From Hyphomonadaceae bacterium (GTDB lineage: Bacteria; Pseudomonadota; Alphaproteobacteria; Caulobacterales; Aquidulcibacteraceae), in the NCBI GenBank assembly GCA_025458365.1, contig JALOSP010000103.1, positions 1 to 5,754 on the forward strand: 5,754 nucleotides of DNA. The letters are read 5' to 3'. Both the position numbers and the translations under genes were made by a program. Every line of letters starts with the position of its first letter. Position 1 is the first letter of the stretch. This document shows, one piece after another, positions 1-5,754 of this stretch. The notes below the pieces were generated by a model, which did no database searches, was not told the origin of the DNA, and saw only the letters and a program-made list of their open reading frames with translations.

Positions 1-380
1 CACGCCTGATTCCGGTCTGAAGGAAGGTCGAACATCTCTGCACTGTCCCAGGCGTGCCGGGCCAGAGTGTGCAGCGGGCTGAGCCGGACCCGGCTGTCGA
101 AACGGGCCCCCACACTATCGAACAGCCGCTCGAACACCCATCGCATCGTGAACACCGTGGGGCCCGCGTCAATCGCCGCCCCGGCCACGTCCACAGACCG
201 CATCTTGCCGCCACACCGGCTATGCGCCTCCAGCAGTGTGACCGGGATCCCGCGCCCGGCCAGCGCAATCGCTGCCGACAAGCCACCCACGCCACCCCCG
301 ATGACAATCACCGGGTGCGCAGTGCCTGGCCCTCTGCCGTTACGGGCCTGTGGCGGGGAACTGGCTGCTTTCAAACTCAC
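1..380 (-). CDS. crtD: CrtD, hydroxy/methoxyneurosporene C-3,4 desaturase (5' part, runs off left edge)
   Basis: FAD-dependent carotenoid desaturase of the CrtI/CrtD family. It is known to introduce the C-3,4 double bond into 1-hydroxy- or 1-methoxy-neurosporene derivatives in the acyclic spheroidene/spirilloxanthin pathway, acting at the membrane. About 126 codons are visible out of the roughly 500 usual for the family. The N-terminal dinucleotide fold is clear: VIVIGGGVGGLSAAIAL at residues 24-40, the acidic residue E51 that ends the second strand, then RCGGKMRS at 55-62, DAGPTVFTMRWVFERLF at about 70-86 and an LARHAW segment. These segments are typical of CrtD rather than CrtI. The proposed start is a GTG (378-380, complement) preceded 13 nt away by GGGAG. 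A second in-frame GTG at codon 24 (309-311, complement) would start directly at the Rossmann strand, so the start is uncertain. The gene is divergent from crtE, as in Rhodobacter clusters. No frameshift is seen in the visible part. Confidence 0.92.
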   Translation of the reverse strand, partial: MSLKAASSPPQARNGRGPGTAHPVIVIGGGVGGLSAAIALAGRGIPVTLLEAHSRCGGKMRSVDVAGAAIDAGPTVFTMRWVFERLFDSVGARFDSRVRLSPLHTLARHAWDSAEMFDLPSDRNQA

Positions 381-539
381 AGGGCTGATCTTGCTCCCGC
401 CTTTGACCGCCAGTTGGTCCGAACCGCGGTCAGTCCGGTCTGGCGCATTGACCTGACCATCTGTCCGGACACTATCAGATGTCCAGTGAGCAAGACAGGT
501 GTGACCGTCAACCGGTCCAGCGGGAAATCAGGGTGCGCC
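381..539. promoter_or_regulatory. Divergent crtD-crtE control region
   Basis: This 159-bp gap separates the divergent crtD and crtE starts and should carry promoters for both. On the plus strand, TTGACC at 448-453 resembles a -35 hexamer, but the only nearby -10-like string, TATCAG (473-478), lies at a long 19-bp spacing. This is therefore a weak sigma70-type candidate. The candidate -10 sits directly left of the PpsR/CrtJ-like site at 480-497. A 10-bp perfect palindrome, TGTCCGGACA, occupies 462-471. No convincing promoter for crtD could be picked on the minus strand. The promoter role is inferred from divergent gene orientation and from known photosynthesis clusters. Confidence 0.6.
480..497. 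promoter_or_regulatory. Putative PpsR/CrtJ operator
   Basis: The 18-mer TGTCCAGTGAGCAAGACA fits the published PpsR/CrtJ operator pattern TGT-N12-ACA exactly, including the preferred inner C and G (TGTC-N10-GACA). PpsR/CrtJ is the aerobic and light-responsive repressor of photosynthesis genes in purple alphaproteobacteria, and it commonly binds bch, crt and puc promoters. The site lies 42 bp upstream of the crtE start and about 100 bp upstream of the crtD start, so one operator could serve both divergent genes. A TGTC half-site lies exactly 18 bp to the left (462-465), but its partner (476-479, CAGA) is degenerate. Function is inferred from motif and position. Confidence 0.72.
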
Positions 540-1436
540 ATGAAGATGATTGCCGAACATCGCAATATCGGTCTGTCTGGCCGGATCGAAGCTGCGCTCG
601 ATGCCGCGCTGTTGCGTGGGGCGGTGTCGCCCGCGCCACCAACTCTGGTGGAGGCCCTGCGCCATTCGGTGTTTCCCGGTGGGGCGCGGGTGCGCCCGCA
701 ATTGCTGCTCGCGGTAGCCAGCGCTTGCGGCGATGACATGCCAGGCCTGTCCGACGCGGCGGCCGCCGCAGTGGAGCTGCTGCATTGCGCCTCGCTCGTG
801 CATGACGACATGCCCTGCTTCGACAACGCCAGCACGCGGAGGGGCCTGCCCTCCACCCATGCCGTCTATGGAGAGCAGATCGCCTTGTTGGCCGGGGACG
901 CACTGATCGTGATGGCTTTTGATTGCCTCGCCCGGGCCGGGCTGGCGGCGCCGGCGCGGGTTTGCGGGCTGGTCAGCGTCGTCGCCCGCGGTGTCGGCAT
1001 GCCGGGTGGGATAGTTGCTGGACAGGCATGGGAGAGTGAGCGTTCCTGTTCGCTTGACACGTATCATGCCGCCAAGACCGGTGCCCTGTTCGAGGCTGCG
1101 ACCATGGCCGGTGCTCTGGCAGCCGGTGCAGATCCCGGGCCGTGGCGCACGGTCGGGGCCAGATTGGGTGCGGCCTATCAGGTTGCTGATGACCTGCTGG
1201 ATGCGGTTGCACTCCCGGGCGAGGCCGACAAGCCGACCGGTCAGGACGTGACCCACACACGACCCAGCGCGGTCAAAGCCTTTGATGTCGATGGAGCGGT
1301 TGCCCATTTGCGCCTGCTGGTTGAAGAGGCCGCAGCCGCAGTCCCCGAATGTCGCGGGGCTGAACAATTGCGAGACCTGGTGCGGGTTCAGGCCACACGG
1401 CTGGTGCCGCGTCGCCTGATTCACACCGCTGCCTGA
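540..1436 (+). CDS. crtE: CrtE, geranylgeranyl diphosphate synthase
   Basis: Soluble trans-isoprenyl diphosphate synthase that condenses farnesyl diphosphate with isopentenyl diphosphate to give geranylgeranyl diphosphate, the C20 precursor of carotenoids and of the bacteriochlorophyll tail. The protein has 298 residues, normal for the family. Visible motifs are GGARVRP at 47-53 (the GGKRxRP site, with Ala for Lys as in my recollection of Rhodobacter CrtE), the first Asp-rich motif DDMPCFD at 89-95 with the two-residue insertion of type II enzymes, RRG at 100-102, GQAWE at 161-165, KTG at 179-181, and the second Asp-rich motif DDLLD at 217-221 followed by K231 and GQD (234-236). Small residues A84 and S85 ahead of the first motif suit a C20 product. 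ATG at 540 is chosen over ATG at 546 because AGGG (530-533) is 6 nt upstream. The reading frame stays open upstream to position 54, but that part runs antisense to crtD and looks non-coding. crtF follows after 11 bp. Confidence 0.94.
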   Translation: MKMIAEHRNIGLSGRIEAALDAALLRGAVSPAPPTLVEALRHSVFPGGARVRPQLLLAVASACGDDMPGLSDAAAAAVELLHCASLVHDDMPCFDNASTRRGLPSTHAVYGEQIALLAGDALIVMAFDCLARAGLAAPARVCGLVSVVARGVGMPGGIVAGQAWESERSCSLDTYHAAKTGALFEAATMAGALAAGADPGPWRTVGARLGAAYQVADDLLDAVALPGEADKPTGQDVTHTRPSAVKAFDVDGAVAHLRLLVEEAAAAVPECRGAEQLRDLVRVQATRLVPRRLIHTAA

Positions 1437-1447
1437 AGCGGCCCGGT

Positions 1448-2635
1448 GTGACGATCCTGACAGCCAATCGCGACCGGCCGCTGCCGGGCGGCAAAACGCC
1501 GGAGGCCAAGGTGTTCGGCCAGACGCTGGCGTCCTGGCTGCATGAGTGGTTCATCGGCCACCGCAACCGGCTGCTAGCCTCCGCCGCGTTCCAGGCTTTT
1601 GCTGCCCGCAATCCGTTGACCCGGCCCATCGCCCGCGACCGTGCGGGGACCTTGTTCGCCATGGCGACCGGGTTTGTCCATGCCCGGATCCTTTATGCTT
1701 GTGTCGAGCTTGGATTGTTTGTGCGGCTGGCCGATGGTCCCCGCAGTGTGTCTGATATTGCAGAAAGCTGCGACCTGCCATTGGACAGCGCGCGGACCTT
1801 GCTGCTGGCCGCCTCCAGCCTCGACCTGCTCACACGGACCGGACCGGATCGGTTCGGCCTTGGGGAACTGGGAGCCTCCGTGCTGGGCAATCCGGGTCTG
1901 GAGGGGATGATCCGCCATCATAGTGTGCTCTATCGCGACCTTGTCGATCCGGTTGGCCTGTTGCGCAAGCCTCGGGGCAGTGCCGAGCTTTCTGCGATCT
2001 GGCCCTATGCAGTGGGCAGCGCGTCGCCCGATCCGGCGGCGATGGACCGCTACTCCCGGCTGATGGGCGAGACCCAGGCGATGATCAGCGGCCACATCCT
2101 GGACACGCTCGACTTGAGCGCGACACGCGTCCTGATGGACGTCGGCGGCGGCAATGGCGCCTTTCTGGCGGCGGCCCTTGCCCGTCACGCCAGCCTTGCA
2201 GGCCACCTTGTCGATCTGCCTGGGGTCGCAGACCTTGCAAAAGCAAGGTTCAGTGCAGCCGGGCTGGCGACGCGGACCAGTGTGACCGCAACGAGCTTCC
2301 TTGATGGCGCTCTGCCATCAGGGGCTGATGCGATCAGCTTTGTGCGGGTCTTGCATGATCACGATGATCCGGCGGTGATGATCGCCCTCCGCGCGGCGCG
2401 GGCCGCACTTGCGCCCGGCGGCCGGTTGATCATTGCCGAGCCGATGGCGGGCACCAGGGGCGCGCCCGCCATGGGGCACGGTTATTTCGGCATTTACCTC
2501 CACGCCATGGGAACCGGTCGCCCGCGCACGGCCCGTGAGCTTGGCGCAATGGCCCGCGCGGCGGGCTTCACCAGAGTGCTGGAACGCGCCACTCCCATTC
2601 CCCTGCTTGTCCGCATTCTGGTCGCTGAGGTCTGA
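1448..2635 (+). CDS. crtF: CrtF, S-adenosylmethionine-dependent carotenoid O-methyltransferase
   Basis: Methylates the C-1 hydroxyl group of acyclic carotenoids (demethylspheroidene, 1-hydroxyneurosporene and relatives) to give methoxy carotenoids. The protein has 395 residues, close to the usual length of about 390. The N-terminal part (about 70-160) fits the winged-helix dimerisation domain of this methyltransferase family. It contains the LTRPIARDRAGTLF and GLGELGASVLGNPG segments typical of CrtF. The C-terminal catalytic domain carries the SAM-binding motif DVGGGNG at 231-237, the acidic motif D256 in VDLPG, and HDHDDP at 303-308. By family comparison H303 corresponds to the catalytic base in the plant-type HDWxD motif. 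The start is taken as GTG at 1448, which retains the family's long N-terminus. No good Shine-Dalgarno lies in the 11-bp gap after crtE, so translational coupling to crtE is plausible. A 132-bp gap separates it from bchC. Confidence 0.92.
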   Translation: MTILTANRDRPLPGGKTPEAKVFGQTLASWLHEWFIGHRNRLLASAAFQAFAARNPLTRPIARDRAGTLFAMATGFVHARILYACVELGLFVRLADGPRSVSDIAESCDLPLDSARTLLLAASSLDLLTRTGPDRFGLGELGASVLGNPGLEGMIRHHSVLYRDLVDPVGLLRKPRGSAELSAIWPYAVGSASPDPAAMDRYSRLMGETQAMISGHILDTLDLSATRVLMDVGGGNGAFLAAALARHASLAGHLVDLPGVADLAKARFSAAGLATRTSVTATSFLDGALPSGADAISFVRVLHDHDDPAVMIALRAARAALAPGGRLIIAEPMAGTRGAPAMGHGYFGIYLHAMGTGRPRTARELGAMARAAGFTRVLERATPIPLLVRILVAEV

Positions 2636-2767
2636 CACCCACGCAATGGACAGAGCGATGTGGTCTAGATTGACACTCACAACCGTCCAACTAGCTTTAC
2701 GGCTTGATCGGGTAACACCCGGATTGTCAAACCCGGACCACCCAGAACCCAAGGAGTTCCATCACCT
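2636..2767 (+). promoter_or_regulatory. bchC upstream region with TTGACA box and degenerate PpsR/CrtJ-like sequences
   Basis: This non-coding gap between crtF and bchC contains a perfect sigma70-like -35 hexamer TTGACA at 2670-2675. A poor -10 candidate, TAGCTT (2692-2697), follows at 16-bp spacing. Just left, and overlapping the hexamer, TGT (2659-2661) and ACA (2673-2675) form a TGT-N11-ACA element, one base short of the PpsR/CrtJ pattern. A second near-match, TGT-N12-ACC, lies at 2725-2742. In Rhodobacter a regulated bchC promoter lies here and feeds bchCXYZ and puf, so a promoter in this gap is expected by analogy. The exact sites are inference. No terminator hairpin after crtF was found. 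Confidence 0.5.
2751..2756 (+). promoter_or_regulatory. Ribosome binding site of bchC
   Basis: AAGGAG is the strongest Shine-Dalgarno match in the window. It lies 11 nt before the GTG at 2768 and supports that codon as the bchC start, since no in-frame ATG is nearby. The spacing is slightly longer than optimal. Confidence 0.7.
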
Positions 2768-3721
2768 GTGACCCGCCTGTCCCTGCAAGCCGATGCTGTC
2801 GTCCTTGAGGCGCCTCAACAGATCGCGCTGCGGTCCTTGGACCTGCGCGCGCCAGTGGATGGTGATGTGGTGGTCGCGATGGCCTGGAGCGGGATCAGCA
2901 CCGGGACCGAGCGCTTGCTCTGGTCGGGTCGCATGCCGCCGTTTCCCGGCATGGGATATCCCCTCGTGCCAGGCTATGAATCGGTCGGCGAAGTCGTGGA
3001 AACCTGTGGCGAAACAGGGTTGAGGCCTGGCGATAGCGTCTTTGTACCGGGGGCGTCGTGCTACAAGGACGTCCGCGGCCTGTTTGGTGGTTCATCGAGC
3101 CGCGTGGTGGTGCCTGCCGCCCGTGTGATTCCGGTCCCCCGCGGGCTTGGCGAGGAAGCCACGCTTCTGGCCCTGGCAGCAACGGCCTATCATGCCGTGA
3201 TCGGCGGTGAGCGCCTGCCTGAACTGATCATCGGACATGGGGTTCTGGGGCGGCTGCTCGCCCGCATCGTGCTTGCGCTGGATGGGCCTGATCCGGTGGT
3301 ATGGGAAACCAATCCGGCCCGTCGGCAGGGCCCGCATCCCTATCGCGTCGAGGACCCTGAAGCCGATGCCCGGCGCGACTATCCCGTCATTGTGGACGCC
3401 AGCGGGGCTGACGGCCTGTTGAACAGGCTCATTGCCCGGCTGGCCCATGGGGGCGAGATCATTCTTGCCGGCTTCTACGAAGAACCGCTGAGCTTTGTCT
3501 TCCCGCCAGCCTTCATGAAAGAGGCGCGGATCAGGATCGCTGCCGAGTTCAAGCCTGCCGATCTGGCAGGGGTTGTGGACTTGATCGAGCAGGGGCGGCT
3601 CTCACTCGCTGGCCTGATCACCCACCGGACCCGGTCCGATGCTGTGACGGCGGCTTACAGAACCGCCTTTACCGAGCCAGAGTGCCTGAAAATGATCCTC
3701 GACTGGAGAGCCGCCCCATGA
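2768..3721 (+). CDS. bchC: BchC, 3-hydroxyethyl bacteriochlorophyllide a dehydrogenase
   Basis: Oxidises the C3 1-hydroxyethyl group of bacteriochlorophyllide a to the 3-acetyl group, a late step of bacteriochlorophyll a synthesis. The protein has 317 residues, about normal for BchC, and belongs to the medium-chain dehydrogenase superfamily. The N-terminal signature GISTGTE (42-48) runs into RLLWSGRMPPFPGMGYPLVPGYE (49-71). GHGVLGR at 156-162 is the nucleotide-binding turn of the Rossmann domain. The C-terminal part contains AGFYEEPLSFVFPPAFMKEARIRIA. The zinc-ligand cysteine of classical alcohol dehydrogenases (CGTD/GHE context) is absent here, where SGISTGTE and GYE replace it, and there is no four-cysteine structural zinc cluster. 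This fits a zinc-independent enzyme, by inference. It starts with GTG behind AAGGAG, and its TGA stop overlaps the bchX ATG by four bases. Confidence 0.96.
   Translation: MTRLSLQADAVVLEAPQQIALRSLDLRAPVDGDVVVAMAWSGISTGTERLLWSGRMPPFPGMGYPLVPGYESVGEVVETCGETGLRPGDSVFVPGASCYKDVRGLFGGSSSRVVVPAARVIPVPRGLGEEATLLALAATAYHAVIGGERLPELIIGHGVLGRLLARIVLALDGPDPVVWETNPARRQGPHPYRVEDPEADARRDYPVIVDASGADGLLNRLIARLAHGGEIILAGFYEEPLSFVFPPAFMKEARIRIAAEFKPADLAGVVDLIEQGRLSLAGLITHRTRSDAVTAAYRTAFTEPECLKMILDWRAAP
3705..3720 (+). promoter_or_regulatory. bchX ribosome binding site and bchC/bchX ATGA overlap
   Basis: GGAGAG (3705-3710) lies within the end of bchC, 7 nt before the bchX ATG at 3718. The ATG shares bases with the bchC stop as ATGA (3718-3721), the usual sign of translational coupling. 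This fixes the bchX start at 3718 rather than the in-frame GTG at 3682, which lies inside bchC. Confidence 0.82.
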
Positions 3722-4704
3722 GCGTGACCCTGATTTCCCGCGACCATTTGCGCGCCGAAGCCGCAATCGAGCCTGATCCGGTGCCGACCATGGCCACCAA
3801 GGATACCCAGATCATCGCGATCTATGGCAAGGGCGGGATCGGCAAGAGCTTCACGCTGGCGAACCTCAGTCACATGATGGCCCAGCAGGGCAAGCGGGTG
3901 CTGTTGATCGGGTGTGACCCGAAGTCGGACACCACCAGCCTGCTGTTTGGCGGCAAGGCTTGCCCCACGATCATCGAGACCAGCTCGAAGAAGAAGGCAG
4001 CAGGTGACGAAGTCACAATCTCCGACGTGTGCTTCAAGCGTGGCGGCGTCTACGCCATGGAGCTTGGCGGGCCGGAAGTCGGTCGCGGTTGTGGCGGACG
4101 GGGCATCATCCATGGCTTCGAGCTGCTTGAGAAGCTGGGCTTCCATGACTGGGATTTTGACTATGTCCTGCTCGATTTTCTGGGCGACGTGGTCTGTGGC
4201 GGCTTCGGCCTGCCGATTGCCCGTGACATGTGCCAGAAGGTGATCGTGGTCGGTTCCAACGACCTGCAGAGCCTTTATGTGGCCAACAATGTCTGCTCGG
4301 CGGTGGAATATTTCCGCAAGCTGGGTGGCAATGTCGGTGTGGCCGGCATGGTGATCAACAAGGACGATGGTACTGGAGAGGCTGCCGCGTTTGCGCGCTC
4401 CGTCGGCATCCCGGTGCTGGCCTCGATCCCGGCTGACGAGGACATCCGCCGCAAGAGCGCCAATTATCAGATCATCGGCACCGATGAGAGCCAGTGGGGC
4501 CCGCTGTTTGCCGCCCTCTCCGACAATGTTGAAACCTCGGTGCCGGTGCGCCCTGCTCCGCTCAGCCAGGACGAATTGCTGGCACTCTTCAGCGCCGAGG
4601 TGACCGGTGCGGCCTTTGTGCTCGAACCGGCGACCCAGGAAGACATGCGCGGCACCAGCTACCAGCAGAAGCCTTCGCTCGAAGTCGTGTACGATACGGT
4701 CTGA
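3718..4704 (+). CDS. bchX: BchX, iron protein of chlorophyllide a oxidoreductase
   Basis: NifH-like ATPase, acting as a homodimer with one bridging [4Fe-4S] cluster. It delivers electrons to BchY-BchZ for reduction of the C7=C8 double bond of chlorophyllide a, the step that forms the bacteriochlorin ring. The protein has 328 residues, close to other BchX proteins. After an N-terminal leader of about 30 residues come the P-loop GKGGIGKS at 37-44, the CDPKSDTT segment at 66-73, and the two cluster-ligand cysteines C125 (in GRGCGGRG) and C160 (in LGDVVCGG). These are spaced 35 residues apart, as for C97 and C132 of NifH. The segment LPIARDMCQKVIVVGSNDLQSLYVANNV (from about 164) distinguishes BchX from BchL and NifH. 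All key residues are intact. It is coupled to bchC by the ATGA overlap and followed 5 bp later by bchY. Confidence 0.98.
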   Translation: MSVTLISRDHLRAEAAIEPDPVPTMATKDTQIIAIYGKGGIGKSFTLANLSHMMAQQGKRVLLIGCDPKSDTTSLLFGGKACPTIIETSSKKKAAGDEVTISDVCFKRGGVYAMELGGPEVGRGCGGRGIIHGFELLEKLGFHDWDFDYVLLDFLGDVVCGGFGLPIARDMCQKVIVVGSNDLQSLYVANNVCSAVEYFRKLGGNVGVAGMVINKDDGTGEAAAFARSVGIPVLASIPADEDIRRKSANYQIIGTDESQWGPLFAALSDNVETSVPVRPAPLSQDELLALFSAEVTGAAFVLEPATQEDMRGTSYQQKPSLEVVYDTV

Positions 4705-4709
4705 CGGGA

Positions 4710-5754
4710 ATGGCTGACGGCAACTTCCCCCCTCCAGCCCTCGACGGCACACCAGAGGCGCCCCGCCGGAAAGACGGTTCGGTTGCTGCCAGCGGCTGTC
4801 ATGCCGGTGCCAGCGCGCTGGAAACAGCGGCGCGCGCCGCCGGCGCTTCGGAGGTGCTGGAACGCTACAAGGCCGACTATCCACTTGGCCCGCATGACAA
4901 GCCGCAAGGCATGTGCCCCGCGTTCGGCTCCTTGCGTGTGGGCCTGCGGATGAAGCGGGTTGCCACTGTCCTGTCAGGATCAGCCTGTTGCGTTTATGGC
5001 CTGACCTTTACCAGCCACTTTTATGGCGCGCGCCGGTCGGTCGGTTATGTGCCGTTCAATTCCGAGACGCTGGTCACCGGAAAGCTGTTTGAAGACATCC
5101 GCGAAGCTGTCTTCCAGATGGCCGACCCCGCAAAGTATGACGCCATCGTGGTCACCAATCTGTGCGTGCCCACGGCTTCCGGCGTGCCGCTGCGGCTGTT
5201 GCCGGACGAGATCGATGGCGTGCGGATCATCGGGATCGATGTGCCGGGCTTTGGTGTACCGACTCACGCCGAGGCGAAGGATGTGATTGCGTCAGCCATG
5301 CTGGCCTATGCCCGCAAGGAAGTCATGGCCGGTCCGGTGGCCGCGCCTGCAACCCGTCCCGAACTCCCCACAGTCACGCTGCTGGGTGAGATGTTCCCGG
5401 CCGATCCCATGGGGATTGCCGCCATGCTGGCACCGCTGGGGCTTGCTGCAGGACCGGTGGTTCCCACACGCGAATGGCGTGAGCTGTACAGTGCGCTTGA
5501 TTGCGCGGTGGTGGCCGCCATCCACCCGCACTACACCGCCAGTGTTCGCGAGTTCGAAGCCGCAGGCCGCCCCATCGTCGGCTCCGGTCCTGTTGGGGTT
5601 GAAGGGTCGCGTGACTGGCTCGCCGCTATTGGCAAAGCAGCCAATGTTTCAGGCAACAGGATCAGTGCGGCTCAGGACACGATGACTGCTGCCATTCGCG
5701 GTGCGCTGGATGCCATGCCGATCAAGGGTCGGATCACGGTCTCTGGCTACGAAG
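4710..5754 (+). CDS. bchY: BchY, chlorophyllide a oxidoreductase subunit Y (3' end beyond window)
   Basis: NifD-like subunit of the BchY-BchZ catalytic component, which binds chlorophyllide a and a [4Fe-4S] cluster and takes electrons from BchX. The frame is open from ATG 4710 to the right edge, giving 348 codons plus one base. Family members are roughly 480-520 residues, so about two thirds is present. Characteristic segments are GCHAG (29-33), MCPAFGSLRVGLRM (68-81) with C69, SGSACCVYGLTFTSHFYG (89-106) with C93/C94, VGYVPFNSETLVTGKLFEDIR, NLCVPTASGVPLRLLP with C152, and LLGEMFPADPMGI. C69, C93 or C94 and C152 are the expected cluster-ligand candidates by family pattern. The start is 5 bp after the bchX stop. 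The only purine-rich stretch, CGGGA (4705-4709), abuts the ATG, so initiation probably depends on coupling to bchX. No interruption is seen. bchZ is expected next. Confidence 0.97.
   Translation, partial: MADGNFPPPALDGTPEAPRRKDGSVAASGCHAGASALETAARAAGASEVLERYKADYPLGPHDKPQGMCPAFGSLRVGLRMKRVATVLSGSACCVYGLTFTSHFYGARRSVGYVPFNSETLVTGKLFEDIREAVFQMADPAKYDAIVVTNLCVPTASGVPLRLLPDEIDGVRIIGIDVPGFGVPTHAEAKDVIASAMLAYARKEVMAGPVAAPATRPELPTVTLLGEMFPADPMGIAAMLAPLGLAAGPVVPTREWRELYSALDCAVVAAIHPHYTASVREFEAAGRPIVGSGPVGVEGSRDWLAAIGKAANVSGNRISAAQDTMTAAIRGALDAMPIKGRITVSGYE

Noticed and set aside
54..539. Open in-frame extension upstream of crtE, which could suggest a 460-residue protein
   Set aside because: This stretch is antisense to crtD coding sequence and then crosses the control region. 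Its translation has no CrtE-family similarity, while the 540 start gives the normal CrtE length.
528..1424. Minus-strand open frame (298 codons) opposite crtE
   Set aside because: It is antisense to a fully convincing crtE, shows no domain pattern, and is a typical high-GC shadow.
2318..2752. Minus-strand frame covering the end of crtF and the bchC leader
   Set aside because: It has no recognisable domain and is mostly antisense to crtF. The gap is better explained as a promoter region.
3682..3717. Earlier GTG start for bchX
   Set aside because: It lies inside bchC. The ATG at 3718 has a well-placed GGAGAG and the canonical ATGA overlap.
3718..4704. Possible NifH or BchL instead of BchX
   Set aside because: The two-cysteine spacing is shared by all three. 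The N-terminal leader, the DFLGDVVCGGFGLPIARD segment and the position between bchC and bchY identify BchX.
3655..4884. Long minus-strand open frame (409 codons) opposite bchX
   Set aside because: It lies antisense to bchX, which has every expected motif and cluster ligand. The translated minus-strand product is rich in His, Arg and Gln with no recognisable domain, as expected for a shadow frame in GC-rich DNA.
1..5754. A previously undescribed system, mobile element, CRISPR array or RNA gene
   Set aside because: The whole window is accounted for by six well-known photosynthesis genes and two short control gaps. I saw no transposase, long terminal repeats, spacer-repeat array or tRNA/rRNA-like sequence.

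Overview
The window is a piece of a purple-bacterial photosynthesis gene cluster. It holds carotenoid and bacteriochlorophyll a biosynthesis genes in the order crtD (leftward, partial), crtE, crtF, bchC, bchX, bchY (partial). Base composition is GC-rich throughout. The gene set and order match the classical Rhodobacter-type arrangement crtC-crtD <- | -> crtE-crtF-bchC-bchX-bchY-bchZ-puf. This points to a phototrophic alphaproteobacterium, either anoxygenic or aerobic-anoxygenic. I cannot place it below class from this sequence alone.

Layout. Positions 1-380 (minus strand) encode the FAD-binding N-terminal third of CrtD, which runs off the left edge. Positions 381-539 are a divergent control region holding one exact match to the PpsR/CrtJ operator pattern TGTC-N10-GACA (480-497). 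Positions 540-1436 are crtE (geranylgeranyl diphosphate synthase), followed after 11 bp by crtF (carotenoid O-methyltransferase, 1448-2635). A 132-bp gap with a TTGACA hexamer and degenerate operator-like sequences precedes bchC (2768-3721). bchC overlaps bchX (3718-4704) by four bases (ATGA). bchY starts 5 bp after bchX at 4710 and is open to the right edge, with 348 codons present. No gap exceeds 160 bp, and I see no RNA gene, mobile element, CRISPR array or convincing terminator.

How the genes work together. CrtE makes geranylgeranyl diphosphate, the precursor of both the carotenoid backbone and the phytyl tail of bacteriochlorophyll. CrtD and CrtF desaturate and O-methylate acyclic hydroxylated carotenoids, as in the spheroidene and spirilloxanthin routes. 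BchX and BchY, with BchZ expected just outside the window, form the nitrogenase-like chlorophyllide a oxidoreductase. BchC then oxidises the C3 hydroxyethyl group to the acetyl group of bacteriochlorophyll a. Tight spacing suggests crtEF and bchCXYZ are co-transcribed, with added promoter activity before bchC. All key catalytic and cluster-ligand residues that fall within the window look intact. The region is a well-conserved known system. I found no evidence of a previously undescribed one, and the points worth checking are regulatory sites and start codons.
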